The position numbers and the translations under genes were made by a program. The notes beneath the pieces are model-generated. The model did not search any database. It was not told the origin of the DNA and worked only from the letters and a program-made list of their open reading frames with translations. A DNA stretch of 64,000 nucleotides. It comes from Natronospira bacteriovora (GTDB taxonomy: Bacteria; Pseudomonadota; Gammaproteobacteria; Natronospirales; Natronospiraceae). Below, piece by piece: positions 16,395-25,573 of this stretch. Numbering within the stretch: the first letter of the stretch is position 1; every line of letters begins with the position of its first letter. Location of the stretch: positions 186,001 through 250,000 of the forward strand of contig NZ_JAVDDT010000004.1 of NCBI RefSeq assembly GCF_030848495.1. Reading direction: 5' to 3'.

Positions 16395-16623
16395 CCTTGG
16401 GCAGATCGGCGGGAGCCAGATTCACGATTACCCGCCGGCGCGGAAACTCGAAACCCGCATTGGCAATCGCCGCCCGGACCCGGTCGCGGCTTTCCCGCAC
16501 CGCCGCCTCCGGCAGCCCCACGATGGACAGGGACGGCAGCCCCCGCGAGATGTTCACTTCCACCTGAACCGCCGGCGCCTCGATCCCCACCGAGGCACGG
16601 CTGGCCACTGTCGCCAGGCGCAT
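16395..16623 (-). pseudogene. comM: comM (yifB), 5' part interrupted by the Tn7-like element
   Basis: ATG 16623 has AAAGGGGGAA upstream. About 76 codons match the N-terminus of ComM, the Mg-chelatase-like AAA+ helicase that supports natural transformation (VEVNISRGLPSLSIVGLPEA, RVIVNLAPADLPK). In intact ComM the next residues are E/D-GGR(F/Y)DLP. Here the frame runs into the transposon end and stops at 16315. The ATPase parts are missing from the window, so ComM function is expected to be lost. A neighbouring ubiK/glnK is the usual comM context. Confidence 0.9.
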
Positions 16624-16736
16624 GATTCCCCCTTTCATTACTCCAATAGCGCGATAAGAGGGATTGATTGTCGGACAGGCAGGGCGGGCGGGGCGATCAG
16701 GGAACGGCGGTGATGCGTGTAGGAAGGTTTTGACAG

Positions 16737-16762
16737 GCGGGCGGGCCGTCGAGCCCGCCCGC
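16737..16762 (-). terminator. Hairpin after the RNG-repeat protein gene
   Basis: Perfect 10-bp GC stem (GCGGGCGGGC / GCCCGCCCGC) with a 6-base loop, 9 bases past the stop of the minus-strand gene. There is no clear U-run after it, so termination strength is uncertain. Confidence 0.5.
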
Positions 16763-16771
16763 TGAGCTCAT

Positions 16772-17728
16772 TCATTCACGGATGATGTTGCCGATCCGGC
16801 CTTCATCGGCGATCTCCAGCTTGACGCGCGCGTCCACCCGCAGGCTGCCTTCGATGCGGCTGTCGGCATCCACGGTCACGGTCGGGATCTCGGCGTCGTA
16901 GTCTTCGGGCAGCAGCAGCTTGACGTCGCCCCGGACGATGCTGCCATCCAGGATGTGAATGCTGCCGGCATCGTTGTAGCTGCGACTGCCCCCGAATCCC
17001 AGAAAGCCGCCCCGCTGACGGGCCGAATCGCGGGCGTCGATGATGACATCCTTGCCCACTTCGCTGCCGTTATTCAGGTGAATGCCGCCATTCAGGGAGC
17101 GGACGCTGCCGGTGATGGTGGCGCTGTCCAGCGCGATGCGACCATTGCGCGAGACAGTGTCACCGTCCACCTGAACACCCGGGGACAGCGTCACTGCCCC
17201 GTTTCTTGTGTGCACACTGCCGTTGATCTGCACATTGTCATGCAGGCGAATGGCCCCATTGCGGGTATCCACCGTACCCTCGACCTGGGTGTCGCGCCCG
17301 ATCTCGATGGCCCCATTGCGGCTGTCCACCCCGCGGACCTGACTGCCGGCGCCAATCCGGATGGCGCCATTGCGCGCTTCAATGCGTCGGCTGTGGACAT
17401 CGTCGCCCAGGGTGATCGCACCATTGCGGGCCTCAATCGCTCCCACCCGGCTGCCATTGCCGATGGAAATGGTGCCGTTTCGGCTGCTGACATTCTCGGC
17501 GGTCACCTGATCGCCGATGCGGACGCGCCCGTTTCGAGACAGCACATGGCCGTCGATGCGGGCGTTGTCGCCGACAGTGATCGGGCTGTTGCGGGTTTCC
17601 ACGTTGCCGGCGTGTTCGCTGCCGGCGGGAATGTTGGCCGGCTCGCTGGCCAGGGCCGCGCCGCACAGCAGCAGGCCGGCGGCCAGTGCCAGCAGTGGCC
17701 GGCCACGAGAAAGAGAAATGCGGTTCAT
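16772..17728 (-). CDS. Exported repeat protein with RNG-motif beta-solenoid (bactofilin-like)
   Basis: 318 aa with a signal peptide (residues about 1-27, ending ALAS). Residues about 45-215 are roughly ten tandem 18-19-residue units built on 'RNGAIxIGxxxxVxGxV', which predict a right-handed beta-solenoid like polymer-forming bactofilins and related envelope proteins. A C-terminal part (DVKLLLPEDYDAEIPTVTV, SRIEGSLRVDARVKLEI) resembles the end of DUF4097-type proteins. It is probably periplasmic or surface-located with an unknown role. It has its own strong promoter and operator palindrome. It sits between the comM remnant and ubiK. Confidence 0.75.
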   Translation of the reverse strand: MNRISLSRGRPLLALAAGLLLCGAALASEPANIPAGSEHAGNVETRNSPITVGDNARIDGHVLSRNGRVRIGDQVTAENVSSRNGTISIGNGSRVGAIEARNGAITLGDDVHSRRIEARNGAIRIGAGSQVRGVDSRNGAIEIGRDTQVEGTVDTRNGAIRLHDNVQINGSVHTRNGAVTLSPGVQVDGDTVSRNGRIALDSATITGSVRSLNGGIHLNNGSEVGKDVIIDARDSARQRGGFLGFGGSRSYNDAGSIHILDGSIVRGDVKLLLPEDYDAEIPTVTVDADSRIEGSLRVDARVKLEIADEGRIGNIIRE

Positions 17729-17755
17729 GTCGCCTCCCGGGGGATCAATGGAATC

Positions 17756-18582
<827 letters not shown>

Positions 18583-18599
18583 GCACCGGGGGTGCACCC

Positions 18600-18992
18600 A
18601 TGCTCATCAAACGTCTGACCGTCCTCCTTCTCCTGCTTGTCTTCCTGCCGGTTTCCGCCCAGCAGGTCTATCGCTGGGTGGACGAGGAAGGCAATGTCCA
18701 GTTCAGCGACACGCCGCCGCCGGATGATGAAGAGGTTGAACGGGTACAGCTTCGCGGCAGCCCGGTACCGTCGCCCGTCGAAACCGCAGAGGGAGACGAT
18801 GAGGAGGATCCGGATCGTCCGCGCCTGAGCGAAGGCGAGTGCGATGGTATGCGGGAACGCCTGGCGGAGTACCGCGATGCCGACGTGCTGTTTCGCATCA
18901 ACGCCGAGGGTGAGCAGGAAGAGCTGGAACCGGAAGTGGCCCAGGCCGAGATCGACCGCCTGCAGCGGCAGATCGATCAGTATTGTGAGTAG
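18600..18992 (+). CDS. Exported DUF4124-domain protein
   Basis: 130 aa. A signal peptide (residues 1-20, LLLLLVFLPVSAQQ) is followed at once by the DUF4124 core (VYRWVDEEGNVQFSDTPP). The rest is acidic, with a C-terminal helical stretch. The family is periplasmic and of unknown function. It is 17 bases after glnK, possibly in the same transcript, and a strong hairpin follows its stop. Confidence 0.8.
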   Translation: MLIKRLTVLLLLLVFLPVSAQQVYRWVDEEGNVQFSDTPPPDDEEVERVQLRGSPVPSPVETAEGDDEEDPDRPRLSEGECDGMRERLAEYRDADVLFRINAEGEQEELEPEVAQAEIDRLQRQIDQYCE

Positions 18993-19029
18993 TCCCGCCG
19001 ATCAGGCGGGACCGCTCCCGTAAGGGAGC
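18992..19029 (+). terminator. Double hairpin after the DUF4124 gene
   Basis: GTCCCGCC / GGCGGGAC stem (18992-19012) followed by GCTCCC / GGGAGC (19014-19029). Two stacked GC stems overlapping the stop region, with no T-run. A related CCCGCC/GGCGGG pair occurs again near 19210. Confidence 0.5.
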
Positions 19030-19627
19030 CCGTGCTGAATCGAAGCTCAGCGGCTTTGAGTTGGATGTGGTGCAGGCAGACGGCATCACGCTGGCCGGCG
19101 TCTGGCTGTCTGTGGCGGCCTCTCGCTTGCGCTTCCCTCGGCACGTAGCGCTGCTACGCCCCTCAGTCCAGCGCGGCGCGAGAGACCACCACAGCCACCC
19201 AGCCACTCGGCCTCCCGCCTTATCGGCGGGACGGGCACCGCTGACCCGGGGGAAACGTGGTGTCTGGGCGGGTTCTATTGCCCCCTGTAGGCGCGGATTC
19301 ATCCGCGCAATGGCCCAAATCCGCCGTTTGATTCCCTAATGGAAACCGCCCGGTTCCATCCATACCCCAATTGACGGATTTTGGATGGGTTCACGAAATG
19401 CGGTTGGCCGTCGGATTCCAGCCATTGCGCGGATAAATCCGCGCCTACAGGGGGTTTCGCCAGACGGGCCTGCCAACCGAGAGATTGTTATCGCGGATAA
19501 ATCCGCTCCCACGCTGCCGATAGCCACCCCCATGCCATCCGCTGGCACGGCCCCTCCGAAACCGCACGGCCCCTCACCCTGCACGGCCCAAATCTCGCGT
19601 CCATTTAGCGTGCATTTCGCGGCGTCT
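19030..19627. repeat. Repeat-filled gap: REP-like palindromes and GCACGG family
   Basis: About 600 bases without a gene. It contains a REP-like palindrome (19281-19319, core GCGGATTCATCCGC), an inverted partner (19421-19454), a second REP type (19471-19513, ATCGCGGATAAATCCGCTCC) and a GCACGGCCCCTCCGAA-type stretch (19541-19620). All four units recur elsewhere in the window. Confidence 0.7.
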
Positions 19628-20503
19628 TTATCCCTTCTGCCCGGTCGCCTTGCAGAAGAAGGGTGGCATGGCCAGGGCGCCGCGATGGACTTCGGGGGTG
19701 TAATAAAGGGTCTCGAAGCCTCGCCGGGCGGCGTCGTCTTCGCGAAAGCCCTCGAAGCCCCGGCCCTTGCGGGCCATGGTGGCGGACCACCAGCCGCTGG
19801 GGTAGGTGGGCTGGGGGAACTGGTGGGTATGGCAGGCGGCAAAGCCGCCGTCCTGCATGGCGGCGCGCATGGCCTTGATCAGTTCCAGGTGCAGCAGGGG
19901 GCTCTCGCTCTGCTGGACCAGCAGGCCGCCGTCGCCCAGGGCGCGATGGCACTGCTCGTAGAAGGCCCGGTTGAACAGGCCCTCGGCGGGGCCGACGGGG
20001 TCGGTGCTGTCGACGATGATCACATCCACGCTGCCGTCCGGGGCGTTGCGCATCCACTCGATGCCATCCTCGAACAGCAGCCGTGCGCGCGGATCGTCAT
20101 TGCTGTCGCAGAGCTCGGGGAAGTACTGTTCGGCCAGACGGGTAACGCGCTCATCAATCTCAACCTGGATGGCTTCTTCCACGCCGGGGTGGCGCAGCAC
20201 CTCGCGCAGGGTGCCGCAGTCGCCACCGCCGATCACCACCACCCGCTTCGGTGCCGGATGGGTGAACAGCACCGGGTGGCTCATCATTTCGTGATAGACG
20301 AAATTGTCACGATCGGTGAGCATGACGAAGCCGTCGATCACCATCAGCTTGCCGAAAGACGTAGTGTCATAGATCTCTATGCGCTGGTAATCGGACTGCT
20401 CATGGTGCAGGCGTTCGTGAATGCGCAGCTGCAGGCCCATGCCTGCCTCGTCCGCCCGTTCCGTGAACCACAGGGTCTCGTCGCGTTTTTCCTCGACCGT
20501 CAT
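19628..20503 (-). CDS. speE: Spermidine synthase
   Basis: 291 aa from ATG 20503, 10 bases after AGGAG; the open frame extends 17 codons further but without a better site. Contains the putrescine aminopropyltransferase signature VVVIGGGDCGTLREVL, VEIDERV and the catalytic DSTDPVGPAEGLF. It makes spermidine from putrescine and decarboxylated S-adenosylmethionine in the cytosol. Divergent from speA across 160 bases, so polyamine genes are grouped here. Confidence 0.95.
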   Translation of the reverse strand: MTVEEKRDETLWFTERADEAGMGLQLRIHERLHHEQSDYQRIEIYDTTSFGKLMVIDGFVMLTDRDNFVYHEMMSHPVLFTHPAPKRVVVIGGGDCGTLREVLRHPGVEEAIQVEIDERVTRLAEQYFPELCDSNDDPRARLLFEDGIEWMRNAPDGSVDVIIVDSTDPVGPAEGLFNRAFYEQCHRALGDGGLLVQQSESPLLHLELIKAMRAAMQDGGFAACHTHQFPQPTYPSGWWSATMARKGRGFEGFREDDAARRGFETLYYTPEVHRGALAMPPFFCKATGQKG

Positions 20504-20663
20504 TTGCCGGCTCCTGAAAGCAAACTGAAATGGAATGGGGCGGATTATACCCATGGTGGCATTCGCCGGCCCCTGATTGGTTACAATCGGAGCGTTTCCT
20601 GTCTCCCCGTGAACGGCGGGGTCGCATTTGCCCGAGGCTTACCGCACAAGGATCATCAGGCCC

Positions 20664-22553
20664 ATGAGCCAGCCACTCGATACCGCCGCCGAGGTCTATG
20701 CCGTGGAACGATGGAGTGAGGGCTACTTCGCCATCGATCGCGAGGGCCGGGTAAGGGTACGACCCGACCGGCAGGGCCGGGGTGTGAGCCTGGACGCGAT
20801 TGTCGACCGCCTGCCCGACGAGAATCTGCAACTGCCCGTGCTGTTGCGCTTCCAGGGCATCCTGCGCGACCGGGTGGACCAGCTCACCGGTGCCTTTGCA
20901 CAGGCCCGGGAGCAGGACGATTACCAGGGCCGTTATACGGCCGTTTACCCCGTCAAGGTCAATCAGCAGCGCGCCGTGGTGGAGGAGATCGTTCGCCATG
21001 GCGGGGATCGTGTCGGCCTGGAGGCCGGCTCCAAGCCCGAGCTGATGGCCGTGCTTGGCGTGGCCCCGGAAGAGGCGGTGATCGTCTGCAATGGTTACAA
21101 GGATCGCGAGTACCTGCGCCTGGCCCTGATCGGGGAGAAGCTCGGCCACCGTGTCTATATCGTGGTGGAAAAGCTTTCAGAACTGCGCCTGCTGCTGGAG
21201 GAGGCCCGCGCCCTGGACGTGGCGCCGCGCATCGGCGTGCGCATTCGTCTCGCCAGCGTGGGCTCCGGCAACTGGCAAAACACCGGGGGCGAGAAATCCA
21301 AGTTCGGCCTGTCCGCCAACCAGGTGCTGTCGGCGATCCGCCACCTGCGCGAAGCGGGCATGCAGGATGCCCTGCAGTTGCTGCACTTCCATCTGGGTTC
21401 CCAGCTGGCCAATATCCGTGACATCCAGCGCGGCATGCGCGAAGCGGCCCGCTTCTATGCCGAGCTGCAGGCCATGGGCGTCAACATTCGGGTCATGGAT
21501 GTTGGGGGTGGTCTGGGCGTGGATTACGAGGGCACCGGTTCACGCAGCTACTGCTCCATGAACTACAGCATGCAGCAGTATGCCCAGGCCATCGTGCGCA
21601 CCCTGTGGGAGATCTGCGAGGCTCGCGGCCTGCCCCATCCGGACATCATCAGTGAATCCGGCCGTGCCCTGACAGCACACCACGCCGTGCTCGTCACCAA
21701 TGTAGTAGACCTGGAATCCGTGCCCGACACGGTGCCGCCGGCATCGGAGAATGCCGCGCCCATGATGCTGCGTGACCTGCGTGAGCTGCTCCAGGGTCTG
21801 GATGAACGCTCGCCCGTTGAGGCCTATCACGATGCCCTGCACTGGCTGTCGGAGGCCCAGGGCGCCTACACCCACGGGGTGCTCGACCTGGGGCAGCGGG
21901 CCGAGGCCGAACAGCTCTACCAGGCCATCTGTCATCGCGTGCGCCAGCGCCTGAACGGCGACATCCGCCATCACCGCGACATCATGGACGAACTCAATGA
22001 GAAGCTGGCCCATCGCCTGTTCTGCAACTTTTCCCTGTTCCAGTCCCTGCCCGACGTCTGGGCCATCGAACAGGTCTTTCCCATTCTGCCGCTGTCGCGC
22101 CTGAATGAGCCTCTGGATCATCGCGTGGTGATTCGTGACCTGACCTGTGATTCCGACGGCCGGGTGGATCGCTATGTGGATCACAATGGCCTGGAAGCGA
22201 CCCTGCCCTTCCCCGAGCCCCGCCCGGCCGGCGAGGACCGCATCGCCTTTTTCATGGTGGGCGCCTACCAGGAAATCCTGGGGGACATGCACAACCTCTT
22301 CGGAGACACCGACTCGGTCAATGTGGAAGTGCATGAAGGCAGCGAGGACAGCGACTTCGCCTTCAGCGGAGCGGAGCAGGGCGACAGCACCGACGAGCTG
22401 CTGCGTTACGTGCATTTCGACCCCGAGGAGCTGCGCGCCCGCTATCGGCACAAGGTGGCCGCCGCTCGCCTGGATCAGGCCGATGCCCGTGACCTGCTGG
22501 CCTATCTCGACGACGGTCTGAAGGCCTATACCTATCTGGAGAGTGGCTCATGA
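20664..22553 (+). CDS. speA: Biosynthetic arginine decarboxylase
   Basis: 629 aa, normal length for SpeA. ATG 20664 with AAGGA upstream; the longer open frame from 20628 is not needed. The PLP lysine lies in YPVKVNQQ (about residue 100), and the substrate/PLP loop VMDVGGGLGVDYEGT is present. It converts arginine to agmatine, the first step from arginine to putrescine and then spermidine. The stop overlaps the next gene by 4 bases (ATGA). Confidence 0.97.
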   Translation: MSQPLDTAAEVYAVERWSEGYFAIDREGRVRVRPDRQGRGVSLDAIVDRLPDENLQLPVLLRFQGILRDRVDQLTGAFAQAREQDDYQGRYTAVYPVKVNQQRAVVEEIVRHGGDRVGLEAGSKPELMAVLGVAPEEAVIVCNGYKDREYLRLALIGEKLGHRVYIVVEKLSELRLLLEEARALDVAPRIGVRIRLASVGSGNWQNTGGEKSKFGLSANQVLSAIRHLREAGMQDALQLLHFHLGSQLANIRDIQRGMREAARFYAELQAMGVNIRVMDVGGGLGVDYEGTGSRSYCSMNYSMQQYAQAIVRTLWEICEARGLPHPDIISESGRALTAHHAVLVTNVVDLESVPDTVPPASENAAPMMLRDLRELLQGLDERSPVEAYHDALHWLSEAQGAYTHGVLDLGQRAEAEQLYQAICHRVRQRLNGDIRHHRDIMDELNEKLAHRLFCNFSLFQSLPDVWAIEQVFPILPLSRLNEPLDHRVVIRDLTCDSDGRVDRYVDHNGLEATLPFPEPRPAGEDRIAFFMVGAYQEILGDMHNLFGDTDSVNVEVHEGSEDSDFAFSGAEQGDSTDELLRYVHFDPEELRARYRHKVAAARLDQADARDLLAYLDDGLKAYTYLESGS

Positions 22554-23476
22554 AGGGACAACAGGCGGCCTTCATCGGCCTTGGCAGCATGGGCTGGCCC
22601 ATGGCCCGGAATCTGCACCGGGCCGGCCTGCTCGCGGCGGTGTGGAATCGCAGCCCGGCGCGCCGTTCGGCCTTTGCCGAAGACACGGGGCTGGCGGCCG
22701 TGGACGATCTGGCGGCCCTGCCGGCGCGGGCACGCGTTCTGCTGCTCTGTGTCAGCGCCGATGAGGATGTGCAGGCGGTGGTGGAGGCCCTGTTGCCTGG
22801 CCTGGAAGAGGGCCATGTGGTGGTGGATTGCTCCACCGTGCAGCCGGCCACGGCGCGGCAGATGGCCGAAGCCGTGGCCGAGCGGGGGGCCAGCTTTCTC
22901 GATGCCCCGGTGTCGGGGGGCACGGAAGGCGCCGAAGCTGCCACCCTGTCCATGATGGTGGGCGGCTCCACGGAGGCCCTGGCCGTGGCCCGACCGATTC
23001 TGGAAGCCATGGCCTCACGCATCATTCACATGGGCCCCGCCGGTGCCGGGCAGGCGGCCAAGGCCGTCAACCAGGTGGCCGTGGCGGGGGTGAATCAGGC
23101 GGTATCAGAAGCCATGGCCCTCGCTGCCTCACAGGGCCTGGATGCCGACCGGGTGATCGAGGCCCTGTCAGGCGGCGCCGCCGACAGCTGGTTTTTGCGC
23201 AAGCGTGCGCCCAATATGCGTGACGGGGTCTATCCTCTGGGGTTCAGGGTCAGCCTGCATGACAAGGATCTGGCCATCTGCCAGGCCCTGGCGGCCGAGG
23301 CCGAGGCTCAGCTGCCCATCATCGAAATGACCCGTCTGCATTACCGGCGCCTGATCGAGGCCGGTCACGGTGACGAGGATGTTTCGGCGCTGTTCCGGAT
23401 CAAACAGGCGCAACTGGACAATAATGGCGCCTTGAAGGGGGAAGAGGATGAACGCGGCAAAACCGCAGGGGAATGA
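22550..23476 (+). CDS. NAD(P)-dependent beta-hydroxyacid dehydrogenase family (3-hydroxyisobutyrate dehydrogenase-like)
   Basis: 308 aa. The N-terminal Rossmann fold FIGLGSMGWPMARNL binds the dinucleotide. DAPVSGGTEGAEAATL is the family substrate signature, and the catalytic Lys lies in AGAGQAAKAVNQ. The substrate is uncertain; members act on 3-hydroxyisobutyrate, tartronate semialdehyde or succinic semialdehyde. Translationally coupled to speA (4-base overlap), and its end overlaps the start of algZ by 29 bases. Confidence 0.85.
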   Translation: MKGQQAAFIGLGSMGWPMARNLHRAGLLAAVWNRSPARRSAFAEDTGLAAVDDLAALPARARVLLLCVSADEDVQAVVEALLPGLEEGHVVVDCSTVQPATARQMAEAVAERGASFLDAPVSGGTEGAEAATLSMMVGGSTEALAVARPILEAMASRIIHMGPAGAGQAAKAVNQVAVAGVNQAVSEAMALAASQGLDADRVIEALSGGAADSWFLRKRAPNMRDGVYPLGFRVSLHDKDLAICQALAAEAEAQLPIIEMTRLHYRRLIEAGHGDEDVSALFRIKQAQLDNNGALKGEEDERGKTAGE

Positions 23477-24521
23477 AACCGGCACCGGCGCCGATTTTCT
23501 GCCGGATTTCTGTTCCGCACCCAATCTGCTGGTGGTGGTGCTTGCCACCCAGTTGCTGGCCCTGTTGCTGGTTCTGACCCGTTCCGAGCTGGGCATGGGA
23601 TTCTGGGTGGATCTGGGGGTGGTCTCGCTCTTCCTGCAGTGGCTGGCGCTGGTGTGTGCCGGCCTGGTCTGTGTCATGCGCCGGCCCCTTGCTGAACGGC
23701 CGCGCCTTCAAGCGGCCGCCTTGACCTATCTGGCTCTGGTGGCCGCCATCCTGCTGCTCTCACTGCTGGCCTGGCACCTCGCCGACTGGAGCGGCCTGGG
23801 CAGCCCCTGGCTGCCGGCAGATCAGGGTCAGTTTCTCTTTCGCAATACCGCCATCGGCGCCATCGTGGCCGGTGTCATGCTGCGCTATTTCCACATTCAG
23901 AATCAGTGGAAGCAGAACGTGCAGCGCGAGGCCACGGCCCGAATCGAGGCCCTGCAGGCTCGCATCCGCCCTCACTTCCTCTTCAACAGCCTCAATACCG
24001 TGGCGGCACTGATTACCGTTCGCCCCGAACGAGCCGAGCAGGCGGTGGAAGATCTGTCCGATCTGTTTCGTGCCAGCCTGTCGGATACCCCGGACGGTGT
24101 CAGCCTGGCCGATGAGATGTCACTGGCCCGGCGCTACCTCAATCTTGAGGGCCTGCGCCTGGGTGACCGCCTCGATGTGGACTGGCGGGTGCGGGACGAG
24201 GATCTGGAGCGTGTTCGCGTGCCACGGCTGATTATTCAGCCCCTGGTGGAAAATGCCGTCTATCATGGAATAGAGACGCGGCCGGAAGGCGGCCGGGTGG
24301 AGGTGACCGCCACTCCCCATGCGGATCATGTGGAAGTGTTGATCGAGAACCCCTTGCCGGATACGGATCAACGGCCCACCGCCCGCCGTGGCCACCAGAT
24401 GGCTCTGGACAATGTCACCCAGCGGCTTCGTCTGAAGCTGGGCCCACAGGCCCGCCTGGAGACTCGGCGAACGGAAAGCCGCTTCACCACCCGCCTGAGA
24501 TTGCCTCGGGAGGAAGAATGA
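23448..24521 (+). CDS. algZ: LytS/AlgZ-type sensor histidine kinase
   Basis: 357 aa. An N-terminal membrane domain (about residues 25-150) has four hydrophobic segments. The His_kinase (PF06580-type) phosphoacceptor segment RIRPHFLFNSLNTVAALI follows, then an ATPase N box (LIIQPLVENAVYHGIE). This non-classical family pairs with LytTR regulators. It directly precedes algR, and hemCD follow, the same order as in pseudomonads, where AlgZ/AlgR control type IV pili and exopolysaccharide. Confidence 0.9.
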   Translation: MNAAKPQGNETGTGADFLPDFCSAPNLLVVVLATQLLALLLVLTRSELGMGFWVDLGVVSLFLQWLALVCAGLVCVMRRPLAERPRLQAAALTYLALVAAILLLSLLAWHLADWSGLGSPWLPADQGQFLFRNTAIGAIVAGVMLRYFHIQNQWKQNVQREATARIEALQARIRPHFLFNSLNTVAALITVRPERAEQAVEDLSDLFRASLSDTPDGVSLADEMSLARRYLNLEGLRLGDRLDVDWRVRDEDLERVRVPRLIIQPLVENAVYHGIETRPEGGRVEVTATPHADHVEVLIENPLPDTDQRPTARRGHQMALDNVTQRLRLKLGPQARLETRRTESRFTTRLRLPREEE

Positions 24522-24537
24522 CGGGGAGAATGCCTAC

Positions 24538-25278
24538 ATGAAGGTCCTCATTGTCGACGACGAGGCGCTGGCCAGGGGGCGGCTTCGCCATCTCATCGAA
24601 GGCATGGATGGCTGGGACGTGGTCGGTGAAGCCGGCAATGGTGCCGAGGCGCTGGACGTGTTTTCCCGCAGCGGTGCCGATGTGGTGCTGCTGGATATCC
24701 GCATGCCCGGCATGGACGGCCTGAGTGCCGCCCGCAAGCTGGCCGAGCTGGATCAGCCCCCGGCCGTCATTTTCACCACGGCCTATGACCGTTTCGCCAT
24801 GGAGGCCTTTGAGGCTCAGGGCGTTGATTATCTGCTCAAGCCCATCCGTGCCGAACGCCTGCATCAGGCCCTGGAGCGGGCCAAGCGCCCCAGCCGTGCC
24901 CAGCTCGCTGATCTGCGCCTCAAGTCCGGCGAACCGGAAGAAGAGCAGGGCCGTCAGCACATTCGCGCCCGCATGGGTGACCAGCTTCACCTCATTCCCA
25001 TCGAAGACGTGTTCTTCTTCCGGGCCGAACACAAGTACGTGGTGGTTCGTCACCGCGAAGGCGAAGTGCTGGTGGAAGAACCCCTCAAGCAGCTGGAAGA
25101 GGAATTCGCCCGCCGCTTCCAGCGCATCCATCGCAACGCCCTGGTCGCCATCGACCAGGTCTCGCGCCTGGAGAAAGTCGGCCGCGGCCGCTTCCGTCTC
25201 TACCTGCGCGACTGCGACGAAAGCCTGGAAGTCAGCCGCCGCATGCTGCCGGCGGTAAGGGAGAGATTGGGTTTGTAG
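24538..25278 (+). CDS. algR: LytTR response regulator AlgR
   Basis: 246 aa. Receiver domain residues 1-120 with acidic pair DDE, phosphoacceptor VVLLDIRMPGMDG (Asp54) and Lys in YLLKP. The LytTR DNA-binding domain spans about 140-246 (IPIEDVFFFRAEHKYVVVRH, FQRIHRNALVAIDQV). Paired with AlgZ. A GC hairpin and a family-(a) palindromic element follow its stop, separating it from hemC. Confidence 0.93.
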   Translation: MKVLIVDDEALARGRLRHLIEGMDGWDVVGEAGNGAEALDVFSRSGADVVLLDIRMPGMDGLSAARKLAELDQPPAVIFTTAYDRFAMEAFEAQGVDYLLKPIRAERLHQALERAKRPSRAQLADLRLKSGEPEEEQGRQHIRARMGDQLHLIPIEDVFFFRAEHKYVVVRHREGEVLVEEPLKQLEEEFARRFQRIHRNALVAIDQVSRLEKVGRGRFRLYLRDCDESLEVSRRMLPAVRERLGL

Positions 25279-25300
25279 GCCGGGGGCTGCGCCCCCGGCC
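25278..25300 (+). terminator. GC hairpin after algR
   Basis: GGCCGGGGGC-type stem pairing with GCCCCCGGCC across a 3-base loop, starting at the last base of the algR stop. No T-run follows; the GTCGTT-type arm begins immediately after. Confidence 0.5.
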
Positions 25301-25301
25301 A

Positions 25302-25497
25302 TCGTTGTCGTTGTCGTTGTCGTAATCGTAATCGTAATCGGCTTTTTGAAAGCAGCTACGAGCTTCGAGCAACGAGCAGCGAGCTAAAAGACGAAAACCT
25401 CGCCGTGCCAGCTTTTATGGTTTTGCTCGTAGCTCGCTGCTCGTCATTCGTGGCTCGAGGAAAGCCGATTACGATTACGACTACGATTACGATCACG
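25302..25497. repeat. Family (a) palindromic element, copy A
   Basis: The left arm is (GTCGTT)n turning into (GTAATC)n and ending CGGCTTTTTGAAAGC. The core has GAGCTAAAAGACGAAAACC, CGCCGTGCC and ATGGTTTTGCTCGTAGC. The right arm GAAAGCCGATTACG(ATTACG)n mirrors the left one. It shares the arm and core with the elements at 41.2, 42.9, 45.6 and 52.6 kb. No gene inside. Confidence 0.85.
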
Positions 25498-25573
25498 AAA
25501 CCGAACACACCCACCGTCCCAGCCAAAGCCGTTAGAATACCCCCCACCAAATCCAAACCCGGGACAGATCCCC

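Noticed and set aside
21540-22451. Long minus-strand frame (about 300 codons) opposite speA
   Set aside because: It is the antisense shadow of a high-GC gene with His/Gln/Val-rich nonsense composition.
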